Source: Methanobacteriaceae archaeon
GTDB taxonomy: Archaea; Methanobacteriota; Methanobacteria; Methanobacteriales; Methanobacteriaceae
Assembly: GCA_030656015.1 (NCBI GenBank)
Contig: JAUSNX010000004.1
Span: forward strand, 186,001 to 250,000
DNA length: 64,000 bases
Reading direction: 5' to 3'
The notes under the pieces were generated by a model. That model ran no database searches. It had not been told where the DNA came from and saw only the letters and a program-made list of their open reading frames with translations. Position numbers and translations under genes: made by a program. Each line of letters begins with the position of its first letter. The stretch's first letter is position 1. This document shows positions 10,170-20,610 of this stretch, in pieces.

Positions 10170-12284
10170 TTATACATTGCCTCCTAAAATATCTGAAATA
10201 TATTTTTTATTCTTAATCTCAATCTCGGTCCAAACAGGAGGGTGGTTAAAATGTCCTAATTCAACTATTTTCTCAATTAATTCGAATATCGGTCTTTTTA
10301 ATAATAGTTTATTTTCAGTTTCTTCATATTCTTCGAATAAATTTTCAAATAGGGCCCTTACAACATCTCTTTTATTTTTGGAGCCTCTTTTATTTTTCTT
10401 ATGATTTAATCTATCATCTATTTGTTTAATCCCTTCTTCATTTTCTCGAATTTCTTTAATCTTATTAATATCAATTTCATCATCAAGAACTTGATTGATA
10501 GCTAGCAACAGTTCTTCGTCAGAAAAATTAGCTAATTCAAAATTATTCCCGTAATAAGGAGCATTATCATTTGTAATGCCCCAAAGATATTTCCATTCAT
10601 CAGGAACATTATAATTTTTTCCTTCAAATATTATAGGTTCTTCAGCCTCTAAAAAATGTTTTACATTACCTTCATTGTCAGATACGAAAAAGGGAATAAT
10701 CTGCCACTTTTCCAAATTGTAACTTATAAAAGAAGTCCAATTTGAAATAATTATATTAGTTTTCTTTAATTCTTTAATTAACTTACTAAGATTATTTTTT
10801 TGATTTGGGCTTATAAATTGCTTCCTACATTCTATTTCTATGTTTCTTATACTGTTTTTTAATTTTTTAGCATTTTTAGACGTTGATAATAACTGATCAA
10901 CCCCTTTGAAATTTACAATTTCGATACCGTGGTTTTCTGGATAATCCGAATACCATTCAAATATTTTAGGGAAAAACTCTTCTTCAGTTTCTCCCTCTAC
11001 AAAAACCATGACGCGAGGTTGGTAATCTAAATTAAAATCGTTAGCAAGATAAAACAGTCTTTTATACTTATCATGATAATAATTCTTGTTTTTTTCGGGA
11101 TCCGAATACCATTTGGTCCTTAGTTGTCTTAGTAACCTACCTTGCCCATCCATTTCAGAAGGATCGAATCTTAAAATATCATCTGGAGAAATATTAGTTA
11201 TTTCATCAATATCAAGAATTTCTCTTCCACAATAATCCTGAATAAACCGTTTAAGCATTGATGCCCACTGTAAATACTCAATTCCTAATCTAACAGTTCC
11301 TTCAAGTCTATCTTTTTCATCCCATCCAATGCTTTTCCATAATTGTATCCAGTCATCTCTTTTGATTCCAAGTATTTCCTCAGTTTTTCTTGAAAAATTC
11401 CAGTATAAGTTAACAATTTCTTGGATTATAAATCCCGAAACATCTAATACTATTTTGGGGTCAAAATTATTCCTTTTTTCATGCCAATTTCCATCCATAA
11501 CACTAATAGTTTTAGAACTGGATCTACCATATGGCACATATATGGATTGTATTGATAATAAAAATTCTAAAATTTGCTCAAATTGTTCATACTGTTTATT
11601 TAAACATTCCTTTTTTATTTTAAAATCGAAAAAATTTTTAAAGATTTTATCTTCAGCCATTGATTTATATTTGTCATTGAATTCGTCGATTTTTTTGATT
11701 GAAAAACTTCCAGAATTGGCTCTTATGCAATGTGAATTTGAAGAAACTTTAATTTCTTCTCCAGCAAAATTAATTGTTACTGTGAAATCTTTTTTAAGTA
11801 TTTCAAGCCAATAAATTTGAAAATAAGAATAATAAGTTACTATTTTTTCATTTCCATTGCTTAAATTCTTGCCTTCAAAAGAAGACCATTTTTGAAATGG
11901 TTTTGTTTTAGGATCAAATAAGTTACCTTCCTCCATCAAGTGTAACAAATTTTCTTTATCTCTATTGGAGAATCCATAAGAATAATAATGATCTCTCATA
12001 TATCTTTCAATTTCTACTTCACCATCTAATAAACCATTATTAGAAGGTCTACACTTAGGTTCACCCTCAACATCCTTAAATTTCACCCATTCTTCTTCTA
12101 AAATTGGCCTATCAATTCTAAAAATAGGATAAAATAATCCTTCTTTTTCAAAGAATTCTAATTCTTTTTCATTGGTTTCTATTCCTCTTTTTTTACAATA
12201 GTCAATAAATTCTTTAGTTTTTAATGGATAATTTTGCATATATTTTTCTTCTTCAATAAAAATTCTAAGGAAACTTTTTTGCAT
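10170..12284 (-). CDS. Stand-alone TOPRIM-domain protein of unknown function
   Basis: A 704-residue protein not recognised as a named family. The C-terminal third looks like an OLD-type TOPRIM nuclease domain: VMVFVEGETEEEFF (catalytic-type Glu near residue 430) and FFVSDNEGN (acidic pair near residues 536-538), followed by a Lys/Glu-rich helical tail. No Walker A or ABC ATPase is present, unlike OLD and GajA proteins. Residues 20-60 (LKTKEFIDYCKKRGIETNEK...) resemble a MerR-like helix-turn-helix; residues 60-420 are unassigned. The ATG at 12284 is chosen because GGGAGGG lies just upstream; an in-frame TTG at 12299 is less likely. Very AT-rich, with only about two GGCC sites against about a dozen in valS, which hints at transfer. 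It is isolated between housekeeping genes. Confidence 0.75.
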   Translation of the reverse strand: MQKSFLRIFIEEEKYMQNYPLKTKEFIDYCKKRGIETNEKELEFFEKEGLFYPIFRIDRPILEEEWVKFKDVEGEPKCRPSNNGLLDGEVEIERYMRDHYYSYGFSNRDKENLLHLMEEGNLFDPKTKPFQKWSSFEGKNLSNGNEKIVTYYSYFQIYWLEILKKDFTVTINFAGEEIKVSSNSHCIRANSGSFSIKKIDEFNDKYKSMAEDKIFKNFFDFKIKKECLNKQYEQFEQILEFLLSIQSIYVPYGRSSSKTISVMDGNWHEKRNNFDPKIVLDVSGFIIQEIVNLYWNFSRKTEEILGIKRDDWIQLWKSIGWDEKDRLEGTVRLGIEYLQWASMLKRFIQDYCGREILDIDEITNISPDDILRFDPSEMDGQGRLLRQLRTKWYSDPEKNKNYYHDKYKRLFYLANDFNLDYQPRVMVFVEGETEEEFFPKIFEWYSDYPENHGIEIVNFKGVDQLLSTSKNAKKLKNSIRNIEIECRKQFISPNQKNNLSKLIKELKKTNIIISNWTSFISYNLEKWQIIPFFVSDNEGNVKHFLEAEEPIIFEGKNYNVPDEWKYLWGITNDNAPYYGNNFELANFSDEELLLAINQVLDDEIDINKIKEIRENEEGIKQIDDRLNHKKNKRGSKNKRDVVRALFENLFEEYEETENKLLLKRPIFELIEKIVELGHFNHPPVWTEIEIKNKKYISDILGGNV

Positions 12285-12299
12285 ATTTAACCCTCCCAA

Positions 12300-12668
12300 A
12301 TGAGATAATCATCTGAATCATGACACATATTAATTAGTTATAATATATTATTATCTTCCAATTAAAGTAATTCTTTACATAATTATTATAATCCAAAATA
12401 TGAAAAAGTTTTACTTAATAGTCAATTCAAAAGAAACTATTTAGTAATCAGGAAAATTTCGAAATATAGCATAAATAAAGGATTAAGCAAATTTTATTAT
12501 AAAAATTAATTATCTATTAGAAATAACTAATAGTAAACCTTAAAAATAACTTAAAGTAACTACCAAATGAAGATGAATAATATAAATTCAATAACAACTT
12601 AAATTAATATATTCTAAAAAATATTGTTTAAAACAGTCAGTTTGTTAAATCCTAATGGTGAAAAAATA
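12300..12668. other. Divergent intergenic region
   Basis: 369 bp between the TOPRIM gene and the divergent small membrane protein. Strongly AT-rich, with several TATA-like stretches (for example taatatattatta near 12338-12352). No ORF or RNA gene was recognised. Confidence 0.5.
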
Positions 12669-13046
12669 ATGGAATTATTATGGTTTTATATAGCAGTTGT
12701 CCTGGCCATCAGTGATGAAATCCACAGCCGCGTATTTTGGAAAATTTTCTTTGATTTTTACGTTCTTTTCGCTGGAATTATACGGAAAACTGTCTCATCC
12801 AATATTCGGATGTGGCTAGTTCATGAAAGTATGGAGGCCTTTTTCCATTTTATTGTGCTTTCAGTAGTATTTTTCATTCCCCTAGGGTTATTATCCTTTC
12901 AAATAGGAATATTAGGGGCTTCAATCCACATGGTAGTTGATATTTACCATGAATTGGTGGGAACCGATTATGGCTGGCTTTACCACCGTGCATTGCACTT
13001 CACTATAGAGTCCCTATTCTTTATAATGATATTATCGGGAATGTAA
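12669..13046 (+). CDS. Small integral membrane protein
   Basis: A 125-residue protein with three to four hydrophobic helices and conserved-looking polar positions ([47 protein letters not shown]). Repeated His/Glu/Asp pairs inside or next to helices suggest a metal site, but I do not recognise a named family. The start is the ATG preceded by GGTGA 7 bases upstream (ggtgaaaaaataatg); a longer reading from a TTG at 12624 lacks such a signal. It lies 170 bp before pheT on the same strand. Confidence 0.7.
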   Translation: MELLWFYIAVVLAISDEIHSRVFWKIFFDFYVLFAGIIRKTVSSNIRMWLVHESMEAFFHFIVLSVVFFIPLGLLSFQIGILGASIHMVVDIYHELVGTDYGWLYHRALHFTIESLFFIMILSGM

Positions 13047-13215
13047 GAAGAATAAATATTATAATTTAAATTCTAATTTAAGGACTAATTATTAATGAAT
13101 TAAATAAAATATTATTTTTAAATTAGAATTAACTAGATAAATTAGAATTAATTGAAATTCACAATTCAATAAAATGATTCATAATATTGTTAGATAATCT
13201 ATTAGGAGAAATTAA

Positions 13216-14877
13216 ATGCCAGTTATAACATTTGATTATAAAGATTTAGAAGAATTAGGCATTGAAATAAGCAAAGAAAAACTTATTGACATATTACCCA
13301 TGATGGGAAGTGATATTGAAGACTTTGATGATGAAAGCATTAAAGTAGAATTCTTTCCCAACCGACCAGACCAATTATCTGTAGAAGGAGTGGCTCGAAG
13401 CTTAAAGGGATTTTTAGGCATAGAAAAAGGAATGCCCATTTACCCAGTAAAAGATTCTGGCCTGGAAGTTTTTGTAGATGAGAAAATAACTAATATTCGC
13501 CCATATATCAGTTTTGCCCTCATAAAAAACATCAAAATGGATGAAAAAAAGTTAAAACAAATCATGGAATTCCAGGAAGATCTTCACTGGGTAATTGGTA
13601 GAGATAGGAAAAAAGTAGCCATTGGAATCCATAATTTAGATGTTATAGAAGGCCCATTTTATTATAATGCCATGAAAGGTAATGAAATCTGTTTCACACC
13701 CCTGGAGTCCATATCAGAAATGACACCATTAGAAGTGATTCAGGAACATCCCAAAGGTGTGAAATACGCCCATTTAATGGAAAAATTCGAGGCATATCCC
13801 ATTATTATGGATAAATATAACAATGTCCTGTCCATGCCACCTATAATTAATGGTGAGCTTACTAAACTAACCGAAGAGACAGTAAACGTTCTGGTTGATG
13901 TGACTGGTACTGATCAAAAGGCAGTGGACTATGCCCTAAACATTATCTGTGCTTCCTTTGGAGAAGTTGGTGGAGAAATAGAATCACTGCAAATAGTCTA
14001 TCCAGATCGAACCGTGATTACCCCCGATTTTAAACCTAAAACCAAGACTTTAAGTGTAGCCAAAACATGTCAATACAGTGGCCTGGACCTGGATGCTGAA
14101 CAAATTAAAGATCTAATTGCTAAAGCCAGAATGGACGCTGAAATAATTTCAGAAGACGAACTAAAAGTTACTATTCCGGTTTACCGGGTTGATATCCTCC
14201 ATGAAGCAGATTTAATTGAAAATGTGGCAGTGGAATATTGTTTCAATAATATTGAATCATATTTACCTGATATTGCCACCATAGCTAATGAAAATAAGTG
14301 GTACACCTCAGACAATCTCTTAAGGGAAGTTATGGTGGGCCTGGGCTTCCAGGAAATTATGAGCTTAATGTTGACCAGTGAAGAAAAACATTACCATAAT
14401 TTGAGGTTGGAAGAGGACGAAAGGGTGGAAGTTTCACAACCTATTTCCCAGGACCGAACCATGATTCGTAAAAGTCTTTTAAATGGATTAATGGAGTTTT
14501 TAGAAGATAATAAGCACGAAGAACTGCCACAGAAAATATTTGAAATTGGTGATGTTATCTATATTGATGAAGGAGCTGAAACCTGCACCAAAGTCAGTAA
14601 AAAAATAGCTGGGGCCATAATTCATTCCCATGCTAATTTCACAGAAATAAAATCTACCGTGGCCTCATTTTTAGAAAATACTGGCTACACTTTAAATATA
14701 GAACCCTTTGACCACCCTTCTTTTATAAATGGCCGCTGTGCTAAAGTGAATAGTGGGCAGATTGATGGAAAAAATAGTATTGAAGGTTTCTTTGGAGAAA
14801 TACACCCAGAAGTCATAACCAATTTCAATATGGAATATCCAATTGTGGCCTTTGAGTTGGAATTAATTGGAAAATAG
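13216..14877 (+). CDS. pheT: Phenylalanyl-tRNA synthetase beta subunit
   Basis: Beta chain of the class II (alpha-beta)2 PheRS, 553 residues, the shorter archaeal/eukaryotic form without the N-terminal tRNA-binding extension of bacteria. N-terminal B1-type domain ([18 protein letters not shown]), B3/B4 editing-type region around residues 90-250, B5 domain with [18 protein letters not shown] near residue 325, and a catalytic-like B6/B7 module at the end. Start: taggagaaattaaatg. The alpha subunit gene pheS is not in the window. Confidence 0.95.
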   Translation: MPVITFDYKDLEELGIEISKEKLIDILPMMGSDIEDFDDESIKVEFFPNRPDQLSVEGVARSLKGFLGIEKGMPIYPVKDSGLEVFVDEKITNIRPYISFALIKNIKMDEKKLKQIMEFQEDLHWVIGRDRKKVAIGIHNLDVIEGPFYYNAMKGNEICFTPLESISEMTPLEVIQEHPKGVKYAHLMEKFEAYPIIMDKYNNVLSMPPIINGELTKLTEETVNVLVDVTGTDQKAVDYALNIICASFGEVGGEIESLQIVYPDRTVITPDFKPKTKTLSVAKTCQYSGLDLDAEQIKDLIAKARMDAEIISEDELKVTIPVYRVDILHEADLIENVAVEYCFNNIESYLPDIATIANENKWYTSDNLLREVMVGLGFQEIMSLMLTSEEKHYHNLRLEEDERVEVSQPISQDRTMIRKSLLNGLMEFLEDNKHEELPQKIFEIGDVIYIDEGAETCTKVSKKIAGAIIHSHANFTEIKSTVASFLENTGYTLNIEPFDHPSFINGRCAKVNSGQIDGKNSIEGFFGEIHPEVITNFNMEYPIVAFELELIGK

Positions 14878-14965
14878 ATATTCATTGAGTGATTATCTAT
14901 AATTAATTTATTTTTATTTATTTTTTTAAAATTGAAAAGAATTGAACAATAAATCATTTAATATA

Positions 14966-15379
14966 TTACTGGCCCATGATTGTAATTTTAACTTTTCTGT
15001 TTCTGGGACCATCCAATTCCACAAAAAAGATACTTTGCCAGATACCTAAATCTAGCTGGCCATTATTCAATGGTATGGGCTGACTGCCACCCAGTAAAAA
15101 TGATCGAAGATGGGCCGCCGCATTATTATCGATTGTATTGTGGCCATAAGTTTCATTTTCAGGTACGATTTTTATTAAAAGATTTTCAAAGTCTTTAATT
15201 AGCCTAGGCTCATTTTCATTAATGACAATGGCCGAAGTGGAATGTCTGGTGAATATATTGAGCAATCCATTTTTCATTCCAAATGAATTAACAATTTCAG
15301 CAATTTTAGAACTTATATCTATTATCTCCAGCCTTTTAGAAGTTTCAATATTAATTTCATCAGTGATAATTTTCATCAA
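14966..15379 (-). CDS. YjbQ family (UPF0047) protein
   Basis: A 137-residue single-domain cytosolic protein. Signatures are FTRHSTSAIVINENEPRL, the GHNTIDNNAAAHLRSFLLGGSQ stretch with its His/Asn/His pattern, and the C-terminal GIWQSIFFVELDGPRNRKV. Some homologues have thiamin-phosphate synthase activity, and others complement thiE mutants, but the physiological role in archaea is unsettled. It is convergent with pheT. Either of the two adjacent ATGs could be used. Confidence 0.88.
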   Translation of the reverse strand: MMKIITDEINIETSKRLEIIDISSKIAEIVNSFGMKNGLLNIFTRHSTSAIVINENEPRLIKDFENLLIKIVPENETYGHNTIDNNAAAHLRSFLLGGSQPIPLNNGQLDLGIWQSIFFVELDGPRNRKVKITIMGQ

Positions 15380-15584
15380 ATACCCCTATTTTAGATTTAA
15401 TTATTATTTCTAAAGTTGATTATTTTCTGATAAATTTTTTCTAATTAATTTATTTTTAATTTTTAATCAATAACTCTTTTGTATTCTGGGGGATATTCCT
15501 ATGCCCACACTATCACGTCTAAAAATTTAATTGTTATTACTTGAATAAATATATGTAAATAAATCCAAAAAGGGGAGGGATTAT

Positions 15585-16298
15585 TTGAAAAAATATCTGT
15601 TTTTGATTTTTATTTTAGGAGTAGTAGTTGCGGCATCAGGTTGTATTGGGGGAACCGGATCTGGAAATGTGATTAATGAAACACCAAAAGTAAGTGGATT
15701 TAATCAAGTTGCACTTGATGGTATCGGCACACTAATAATAACCCAGGGAAACACAGAATCATTGACTTTAGAAGCAGAAGACAATGTAATTCCACATATA
15801 AAAACCACGGTTAAAGATAATAGGCTTCAAATTTCTTATGACAATGCAGGTACCCCCACACCAACAAACCCCGTGAAATTACACTTAACTGTTAAAAATA
15901 TAAGTTCTATAGATATCTCCGGGGCTGGAAAATTAAATGCTAATAATCTAAGCACTGATAACTTAAATTTATTTGTGAATGGAGCAGCAGAGGGCAATTT
16001 AACAAATATTAATATGAATACATTAGTTTTAACTATTTCTGGCGCTGGGAAACTTAGTGCAAGTGGAAACGTAGATACACAGACCATAACTATCAATGGG
16101 GCCGGTGAATTTAATGCTCCATCTTTATTAAGTCAAAGTACAACAATTACTATAAATGGAGCAGGAAAAGGGACTGTTAATGCTAATAAAACGTTAAATG
16201 CTATAATAAACGGGGCCGGGCAAGTAAATTTCTTTGGAAATCCTCAGATAACCAAACAAATCAATGGTGTAGGTAAAATAAATCATTTGGTGCATTAA
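15585..16298 (+). CDS. GIN-domain (DUF2807) lipoprotein
   Basis: A secreted or membrane-anchored protein of 237 residues. A signal peptide (KKYLFLIFILGVVVAASGC) ends in a lipobox, ASGC, predicting a lipid-modified Cys near residue 20. The rest is the DUF2807 putative auto-transporter adhesin head (GIN) domain, a right-handed beta-helix made of NGAG/SGAGK turns repeated about every 20 residues. The start is TTG with GGGAGGG 6 bases upstream. It may bind surface polymers. The partner or role is unknown, and no secretion gene is adjacent. Confidence 0.85.
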   Translation: MKKYLFLIFILGVVVAASGCIGGTGSGNVINETPKVSGFNQVALDGIGTLIITQGNTESLTLEAEDNVIPHIKTTVKDNRLQISYDNAGTPTPTNPVKLHLTVKNISSIDISGAGKLNANNLSTDNLNLFVNGAAEGNLTNINMNTLVLTISGAGKLSASGNVDTQTITINGAGEFNAPSLLSQSTTITINGAGKGTVNANKTLNAIINGAGQVNFFGNPQITKQINGVGKINHLVH

Positions 16299-16326
16299 AA
16301 AATGGTAAAACTATTAAATAAAATTC

Positions 16327-16348
16327 TTTTTTTATTTCTTTTTATTTT
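16327..16348 (+). terminator. T-rich terminator after the lipoprotein gene
   Basis: Runs of T broken by single A or C just downstream of the stop codon, typical of archaeal intrinsic termination. Confidence 0.5.
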
Positions 16349-16497
16349 AAACTAAATTAATTTAAAATATTTTATCTTTTATTTTTAAAAAAAAATTTAT
16401 ACAAAATCAGAAAAATTAAAAATAAGCTAATAAAAAGAATAAAAATTAAAATAAACTAATTTTAAAGTTTATTTTAAATTATTAACTATCTATCAAA

Positions 16498-17460
16498 TTA
16501 TAATCCAAAGGACTTCTTTAGAAGATCTACATTAACAGATCCGGCCCTAAATAGTTCTCCAGTCCGCAAGTCGTTAATAACAACTTCAGCAGGGGCAAAC
16601 ATGCCTTTGTCTATTTTGTAGAAATCGTATTCCGCTTCTTTGAATATGTCATAGAATGGCTTTCCATATCCTTCAGATGCAGAAGATGGTAATTGTTCAG
16701 CTAATGCTTTAATATCATCGCCTTCTTCAGATTCAATGTAGTAGTAAGTTCTTCCACCGAATAAAACAGCATCATTTGTTTTTCCCATAGCTTTAAGGCC
16801 ATCCGGGTCAACTGGAGCAATAGGAGCAATACCTGCAGCGAATTTCACTTTAGTGACATCAAAGTGAAGTGCTTCCAACATTTTGTAGGTACCGTTTTCT
16901 ACAACTCTTCCTGCAATTTGGATGGAACCAACCAGGGAAGAAGTAGGGGCTACCAGGACAAAGACGTTTTCTGAGGATATGCCACAATCTTCAGCAATTT
17001 TATCAGTGACATCAGTTCCAGGAAGCTTGTCAGCTTCTAAAGTTAAAATACCTATATCTGCATCGTCTTCATATCCAATTTCTTTATAAGTTTCCGCTGG
17101 TTTTTTAGCTAAAGCACGAGCAGGTCCAGAACCTAAGGCAAAGAAGTCTCCTACACTTACAGACCATCCAGCTTTTTGTGCTCCTAAAGTGGAAATAGCC
17201 GGAGAATTGGTTTTAATTTTAACAGATGGTAAGGCAAAGCTTTCTGATAAGTCTCCAGGAATAGATATTCCTACTTCGGCCAGGCCTCCAAGACATACCT
17301 TGGTGTATAATTCTCCTGCCTTTAAACTACCAGCTACGTTCACTCCACAGTCAATTACAGTAGAACCATTGTCCAATTTTTCTACTTTAATATTAAGCGA
17401 GTCAGCTTTTGCAATCATTTCATCTACGGTTTTTTTTGCTTCTAAGTTAACACTAACCAT
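16498..17460 (-). CDS. mch: Methenyltetrahydromethanopterin cyclohydrolase
   Basis: Reversibly hydrolyses methenyl-H4MPT to formyl-H4MPT in the CO2-reduction branch of methanogenesis. 320 residues, the typical length. It matches Mch throughout: NLEAKKTVDEMI, GVNVAGSLKAGELYTKVCLGGLAEVGIS, FFALGSGPARAL, GRVVENGTYKMLEALHFDV, VLFGGRTYYYIE. Start: gaggtgaatttagatg, a strong Shine-Dalgarno. It is followed at 168 bp by thyA in the opposite genomic direction of reading (thyA is upstream in transcription), so one-carbon genes cluster here. Cytosolic homotrimer in relatives. Confidence 0.96.
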   Translation of the reverse strand: MVSVNLEAKKTVDEMIAKADSLNIKVEKLDNGSTVIDCGVNVAGSLKAGELYTKVCLGGLAEVGISIPGDLSESFALPSVKIKTNSPAISTLGAQKAGWSVSVGDFFALGSGPARALAKKPAETYKEIGYEDDADIGILTLEADKLPGTDVTDKIAEDCGISSENVFVLVAPTSSLVGSIQIAGRVVENGTYKMLEALHFDVTKVKFAAGIAPIAPVDPDGLKAMGKTNDAVLFGGRTYYYIESEEGDDIKALAEQLPSSASEGYGKPFYDIFKEAEYDFYKIDKGMFAPAEVVINDLRTGELFRAGSVNVDLLKKSFGL

Positions 17461-17628
17461 CTAAATTCACCTCAATAAGAATTTTGAATAAACATTATTT
17501 TATCATCATGATTTTAGGAATTTTAATCTTAATTAGTTTACTATTTGATTTTATTAAAATTAATTTTTTTAAAACTAGAAAATGAAGAATAAAGTTTAAA
17601 ATTTATTTAGATAATTTAATTTGCACAC

Positions 17629-18309
17629 TCAATAATTATAGGCCTCACTGAAGTTAACCTCATAGATATGGGCACTAATGGAATGAATAGTAACCGAACC
17701 TAAGTCCAGGCCCACTTCTCCGGCCACATACTGGGCCAGATAGGTTAAACCAACGGCATTAGGGAACCAAGCCCCATAAATATCATGGGATCTCCATAAA
17801 GCAGTGGTTTGAAGTTTATTATCTCGGATTTTAAAGTCTACTAGAATCATGCATGGTACTTCATCGCTTTTAGTATCCATATTAGGGTCCCAGGTAACTG
17901 AAATGGCCCTTCTTGATTCTTGACAATTTTTTAAGCGTTCTATTGCTTCTTGAATTTGATCAACATCATTGAAATGTGCTCTTAGACGATTTCCATAGGT
18001 ATATATAAATCCCTGAAGGTCAGCACTAATAAACTGTTCAGAATAAGTTTCTAACTTTTCTCCTCTCCAGAAATAGCCTTCAGGAACCCTTATATCTTTT
18101 ATACCTGCTAATTTATCGGTTAAATTATTAAGATAAAAATTATTGGATTGAGATTTACCTAATGGATTTTTAATGGAAACCATGACATTTAAAAGTTCTT
18201 TGGTGAGAGAGCCTCGCTCATCCCTAATTTCAGCTCCTTCTTTCATAATTTTCTTGACCAACTTTTCCCAGCCCTCTACAATCTCTGAAACTTCAATCAA
18301 AACAGCCAT
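17629..18309 (-). CDS. thyA: Archaeal-type thymidylate synthase
   Basis: Makes dTMP from dUMP. The 226-residue size and sequence fit the methanogen ThyA group, which is shorter than bacterial ThyA. The conserved EVPCMILVDFKIRDNKL holds the nucleophilic Cys (about residue 144), and ALWRSHDIYGAWFPNAVGL holds the dUMP-binding Arg-Ser-x-Asp and Asn. Start: ggaggcaaataaatg. The folate-like donor in these organisms is thought to be methylene-H4MPT, consistent with its place between mch and metE. Confidence 0.93.
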   Translation of the reverse strand: MAVLIEVSEIVEGWEKLVKKIMKEGAEIRDERGSLTKELLNVMVSIKNPLGKSQSNNFYLNNLTDKLAGIKDIRVPEGYFWRGEKLETYSEQFISADLQGFIYTYGNRLRAHFNDVDQIQEAIERLKNCQESRRAISVTWDPNMDTKSDEVPCMILVDFKIRDNKLQTTALWRSHDIYGAWFPNAVGLTYLAQYVAGEVGLDLGSVTIHSISAHIYEVNFSEAYNY

Positions 18310-18457
18310 TTATTTGCCTCCACTAATATATCATCCGCGATTATTTTTATAAATGATACTAAAGAAAAAATTTTACTTACAAAAATTAATTATAAATCCA
18401 ATATTAAAATTTAAGTCAATACAAATACTTTTTTAATCTAAATACTGTTTAATCCAA

Positions 18458-19417
18458 TTAAGATAATGATTTAGTAGCTTCAACCATGTTTTTCAACTTG
18501 TAAAAGGCTGATTCGTATGGCAGCATCCTCATTCCACAGTCCGGATCCACTAACATATTTTCCTGACCAATAATATCCATCCCCATCTTAATCAATTTTT
18601 TGATTTCATCCACGGTTTCTATGGATTCTTTTTTAGTATCTACACTTCCAAATCCAATTTTTTTCCCGTGAAAACTAGTTTGACTTTCTAAAAGCTGGAC
18701 ATTACGAGCAATTCCTGCAAATTCACAGTCAATAATATCCACTTTAAATTTCAAAATTTTATCAAAAACCTGTTCCAAGTCCCCACAAACATGCATCGCA
18801 ACAGGAACTTTTAAATCTCTAGAGATTATTTCTATCGCCTTGCGAGCAGTGGCAACATTCACCATTCCTGTGGAAATAAAGGGTTCATCTAACTGAATAA
18901 TTGATGCTCCTGCATCTTCCAGATATTTAGCTTCTTTTTTAAGGGCCTGGGCCATGTCCAAAACGGCTTTATCTTTTTTATCATTGCTATAAAATCCATC
19001 CAGACGCGAAGAATAAACCATGGTCGTAGGGCCAGTTATTATTCCTTTAACTCCTTTTTGGGCCAAATCTTTTTCAGAAAGGTCCATTTCACCCAATGTA
19101 TTTTCCATGATTTTAATGGCCAATTTCAGATCTTCTGCACCAATAGATTTCAATGGTGGGCTAATTTTATTCTTTATTTTGCAGTTATTGTCCTCTATAA
19201 CCATTCCGGGGATGGACCTGGCAAAAATTTCAATCATGTCCCCTCTTACCTGGCCATCAGAAACTAAATCCACACCAGCTTTTATCTGATGGGACACTGC
19301 TAGAGCTATGGCTGATTTATATGGGTCATAGCTTCCTATGAAATTTGATAATTTTTCTCCCACTGATTGGGGAGGTTGAGGGGGTGCAGGGTAACTTCCC
19401 ACTACTGTAGTTAGCAT
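18458..19417 (-). CDS. metE: Archaeal MetE-type methionine synthase
   Basis: Transfers a methyl group to homocysteine. At 319 residues it matches only the C-terminal catalytic half of bacterial MetE, as in other methanogens, where methylcobalamin or a corrinoid protein is the likely donor instead of polyglutamyl folate. Zinc ligands are visible in MHVCGDLEQV (His, Cys), in the Glu of the IIDCEFAGI region, and in VDPDCGMR (second Cys). The N-terminus (TTVVGSYPAPP) is complete. It is transcribed toward thyA and mch, but the gap of about 150 bp leaves the operon uncertain. Confidence 0.9.
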   Translation of the reverse strand: MLTTVVGSYPAPPQPPQSVGEKLSNFIGSYDPYKSAIALAVSHQIKAGVDLVSDGQVRGDMIEIFARSIPGMVIEDNNCKIKNKISPPLKSIGAEDLKLAIKIMENTLGEMDLSEKDLAQKGVKGIITGPTTMVYSSRLDGFYSNDKKDKAVLDMAQALKKEAKYLEDAGASIIQLDEPFISTGMVNVATARKAIEIISRDLKVPVAMHVCGDLEQVFDKILKFKVDIIDCEFAGIARNVQLLESQTSFHGKKIGFGSVDTKKESIETVDEIKKLIKMGMDIIGQENMLVDPDCGMRMLPYESAFYKLKNMVEATKSLS

Positions 19418-19566
19418 GATTGGTCTCTAAATAATAATTAAATATAGTATAATTAAATAGGATATAAAATTTTTTTATATTAAATATGAGTTGGAGGATA
19501 TATAAAAAAAATGTTATTTCTAATTTAAATTCTTATTGTATATATGATAAAAATAAGAAAATTAAA

Positions 19567-20499
19567 TTATTCAAAAATGTAAGTAGTTCCCACAGTATTT
19601 AAAATAACTTGATCTGGCATTTCTGCTTTGAATTGATTAATAGCATCCCATCCAGTGCAGTGCATAGGCACCACATAATCTGGATTTATCCTTTTCATCT
19701 CATCAATAGTGGGTTGAATTATTGATTCAAATAACGGCCCAGTTAGATGGAAACCACCTAAAACAGCATGAACTTTATCATTTTGGGCAATTTTTTGAGA
19801 ATATTTTACAGTATTGATAATTCCTGCATGGGCACAACCACTAATAACAATCAAACCTTTGTTTTTGAGATTTATGACAATTCCCTGATCATCATTAATG
19901 GGATCTACTATCCATTCACCGTCAATTTTGGCCTCAGCCCATGGAAAACCTTTTTCAAATGAAGTTTTCCTTTCCACTTGGCCAGTAACCATTACTAAAT
20001 CAGAAGCAATCCAAGTTGGGCCCTCAGATTTAACAATTACAGCTCCCGCTTCTTTTAAAGATTCTTCTTCAAGTTTAGGCCTATCCACCGGGCCCACATC
20101 AGGGTTATTTAAACGGCGTTGCAGAAAAGCATCTGGATGGATAATAAGTGGGGTGCCATTAAATTGATTCATGAACTCAAAAATTCCCCCAGTATGATCA
20201 AAGTGTCCATGACTTAAAACAGTTACATCAATTTTTTCTAAATCAATATTTAATATCTTTGCATTGTGTAATAATGATTTAGATGATATTCCAAAATCCA
20301 TGAGTATGATATGTTCCTCACAACCTTCAAAAACTTTTATGACACAAGCCAGACCGTGTTCCGCCATGAATATATCTTCTGTGGAAAAGGTCGGTCTCTG
20401 GCATATTTTAGAATTTTGACCTAAAAGCATATCAACATAATTATCAATCAGAACTGTGATTTCTACTCGATCTGCTGGCCTTAGTTTTGATTCAATCAT
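19567..20499 (-). CDS. MBL-fold metallohydrolase (COG1237)
   Basis: A 310-residue metallo-beta-lactamase-fold enzyme with two-metal signature LSHGHFDHTGG (about residues 94-104), a downstream SGCAHAGIINT His, and GGFHLTG. Relatives are often annotated as beta-ribofuranosylaminobenzene 5'-phosphate synthase, an early methanopterin enzyme, but that transfer is not secure; other methanogens use a different, unrelated synthase. Being in a block with mch and DUF1890/1894 fits a C1-cofactor role. Start: ggaggcatttaatg. The actual substrate is unknown. Confidence 0.8.
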   Translation of the reverse strand: MIESKLRPADRVEITVLIDNYVDMLLGQNSKICQRPTFSTEDIFMAEHGLACVIKVFEGCEEHIILMDFGISSKSLLHNAKILNIDLEKIDVTVLSHGHFDHTGGIFEFMNQFNGTPLIIHPDAFLQRRLNNPDVGPVDRPKLEEESLKEAGAVIVKSEGPTWIASDLVMVTGQVERKTSFEKGFPWAEAKIDGEWIVDPINDDQGIVINLKNKGLIVISGCAHAGIINTVKYSQKIAQNDKVHAVLGGFHLTGPLFESIIQPTIDEMKRINPDYVVPMHCTGWDAINQFKAEMPDQVILNTVGTTYIFE

Positions 20500-20610
20500 T
20501 AAATGCCTCCATTTTAATTAATAAATAAAAAAAAATATTTAAAAAATTATTAAGTGATTTATTCTTATAATTTAAAATTAATAAAAATCAAAGAAATAGA
20601 TTAAAAAATC

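Noticed and set aside
11329-11814. 161-codon plus-strand ORF in the TOPRIM gene
   Set aside because: Antisense shadow in AT-rich sequence; no Shine-Dalgarno and low-complexity composition.
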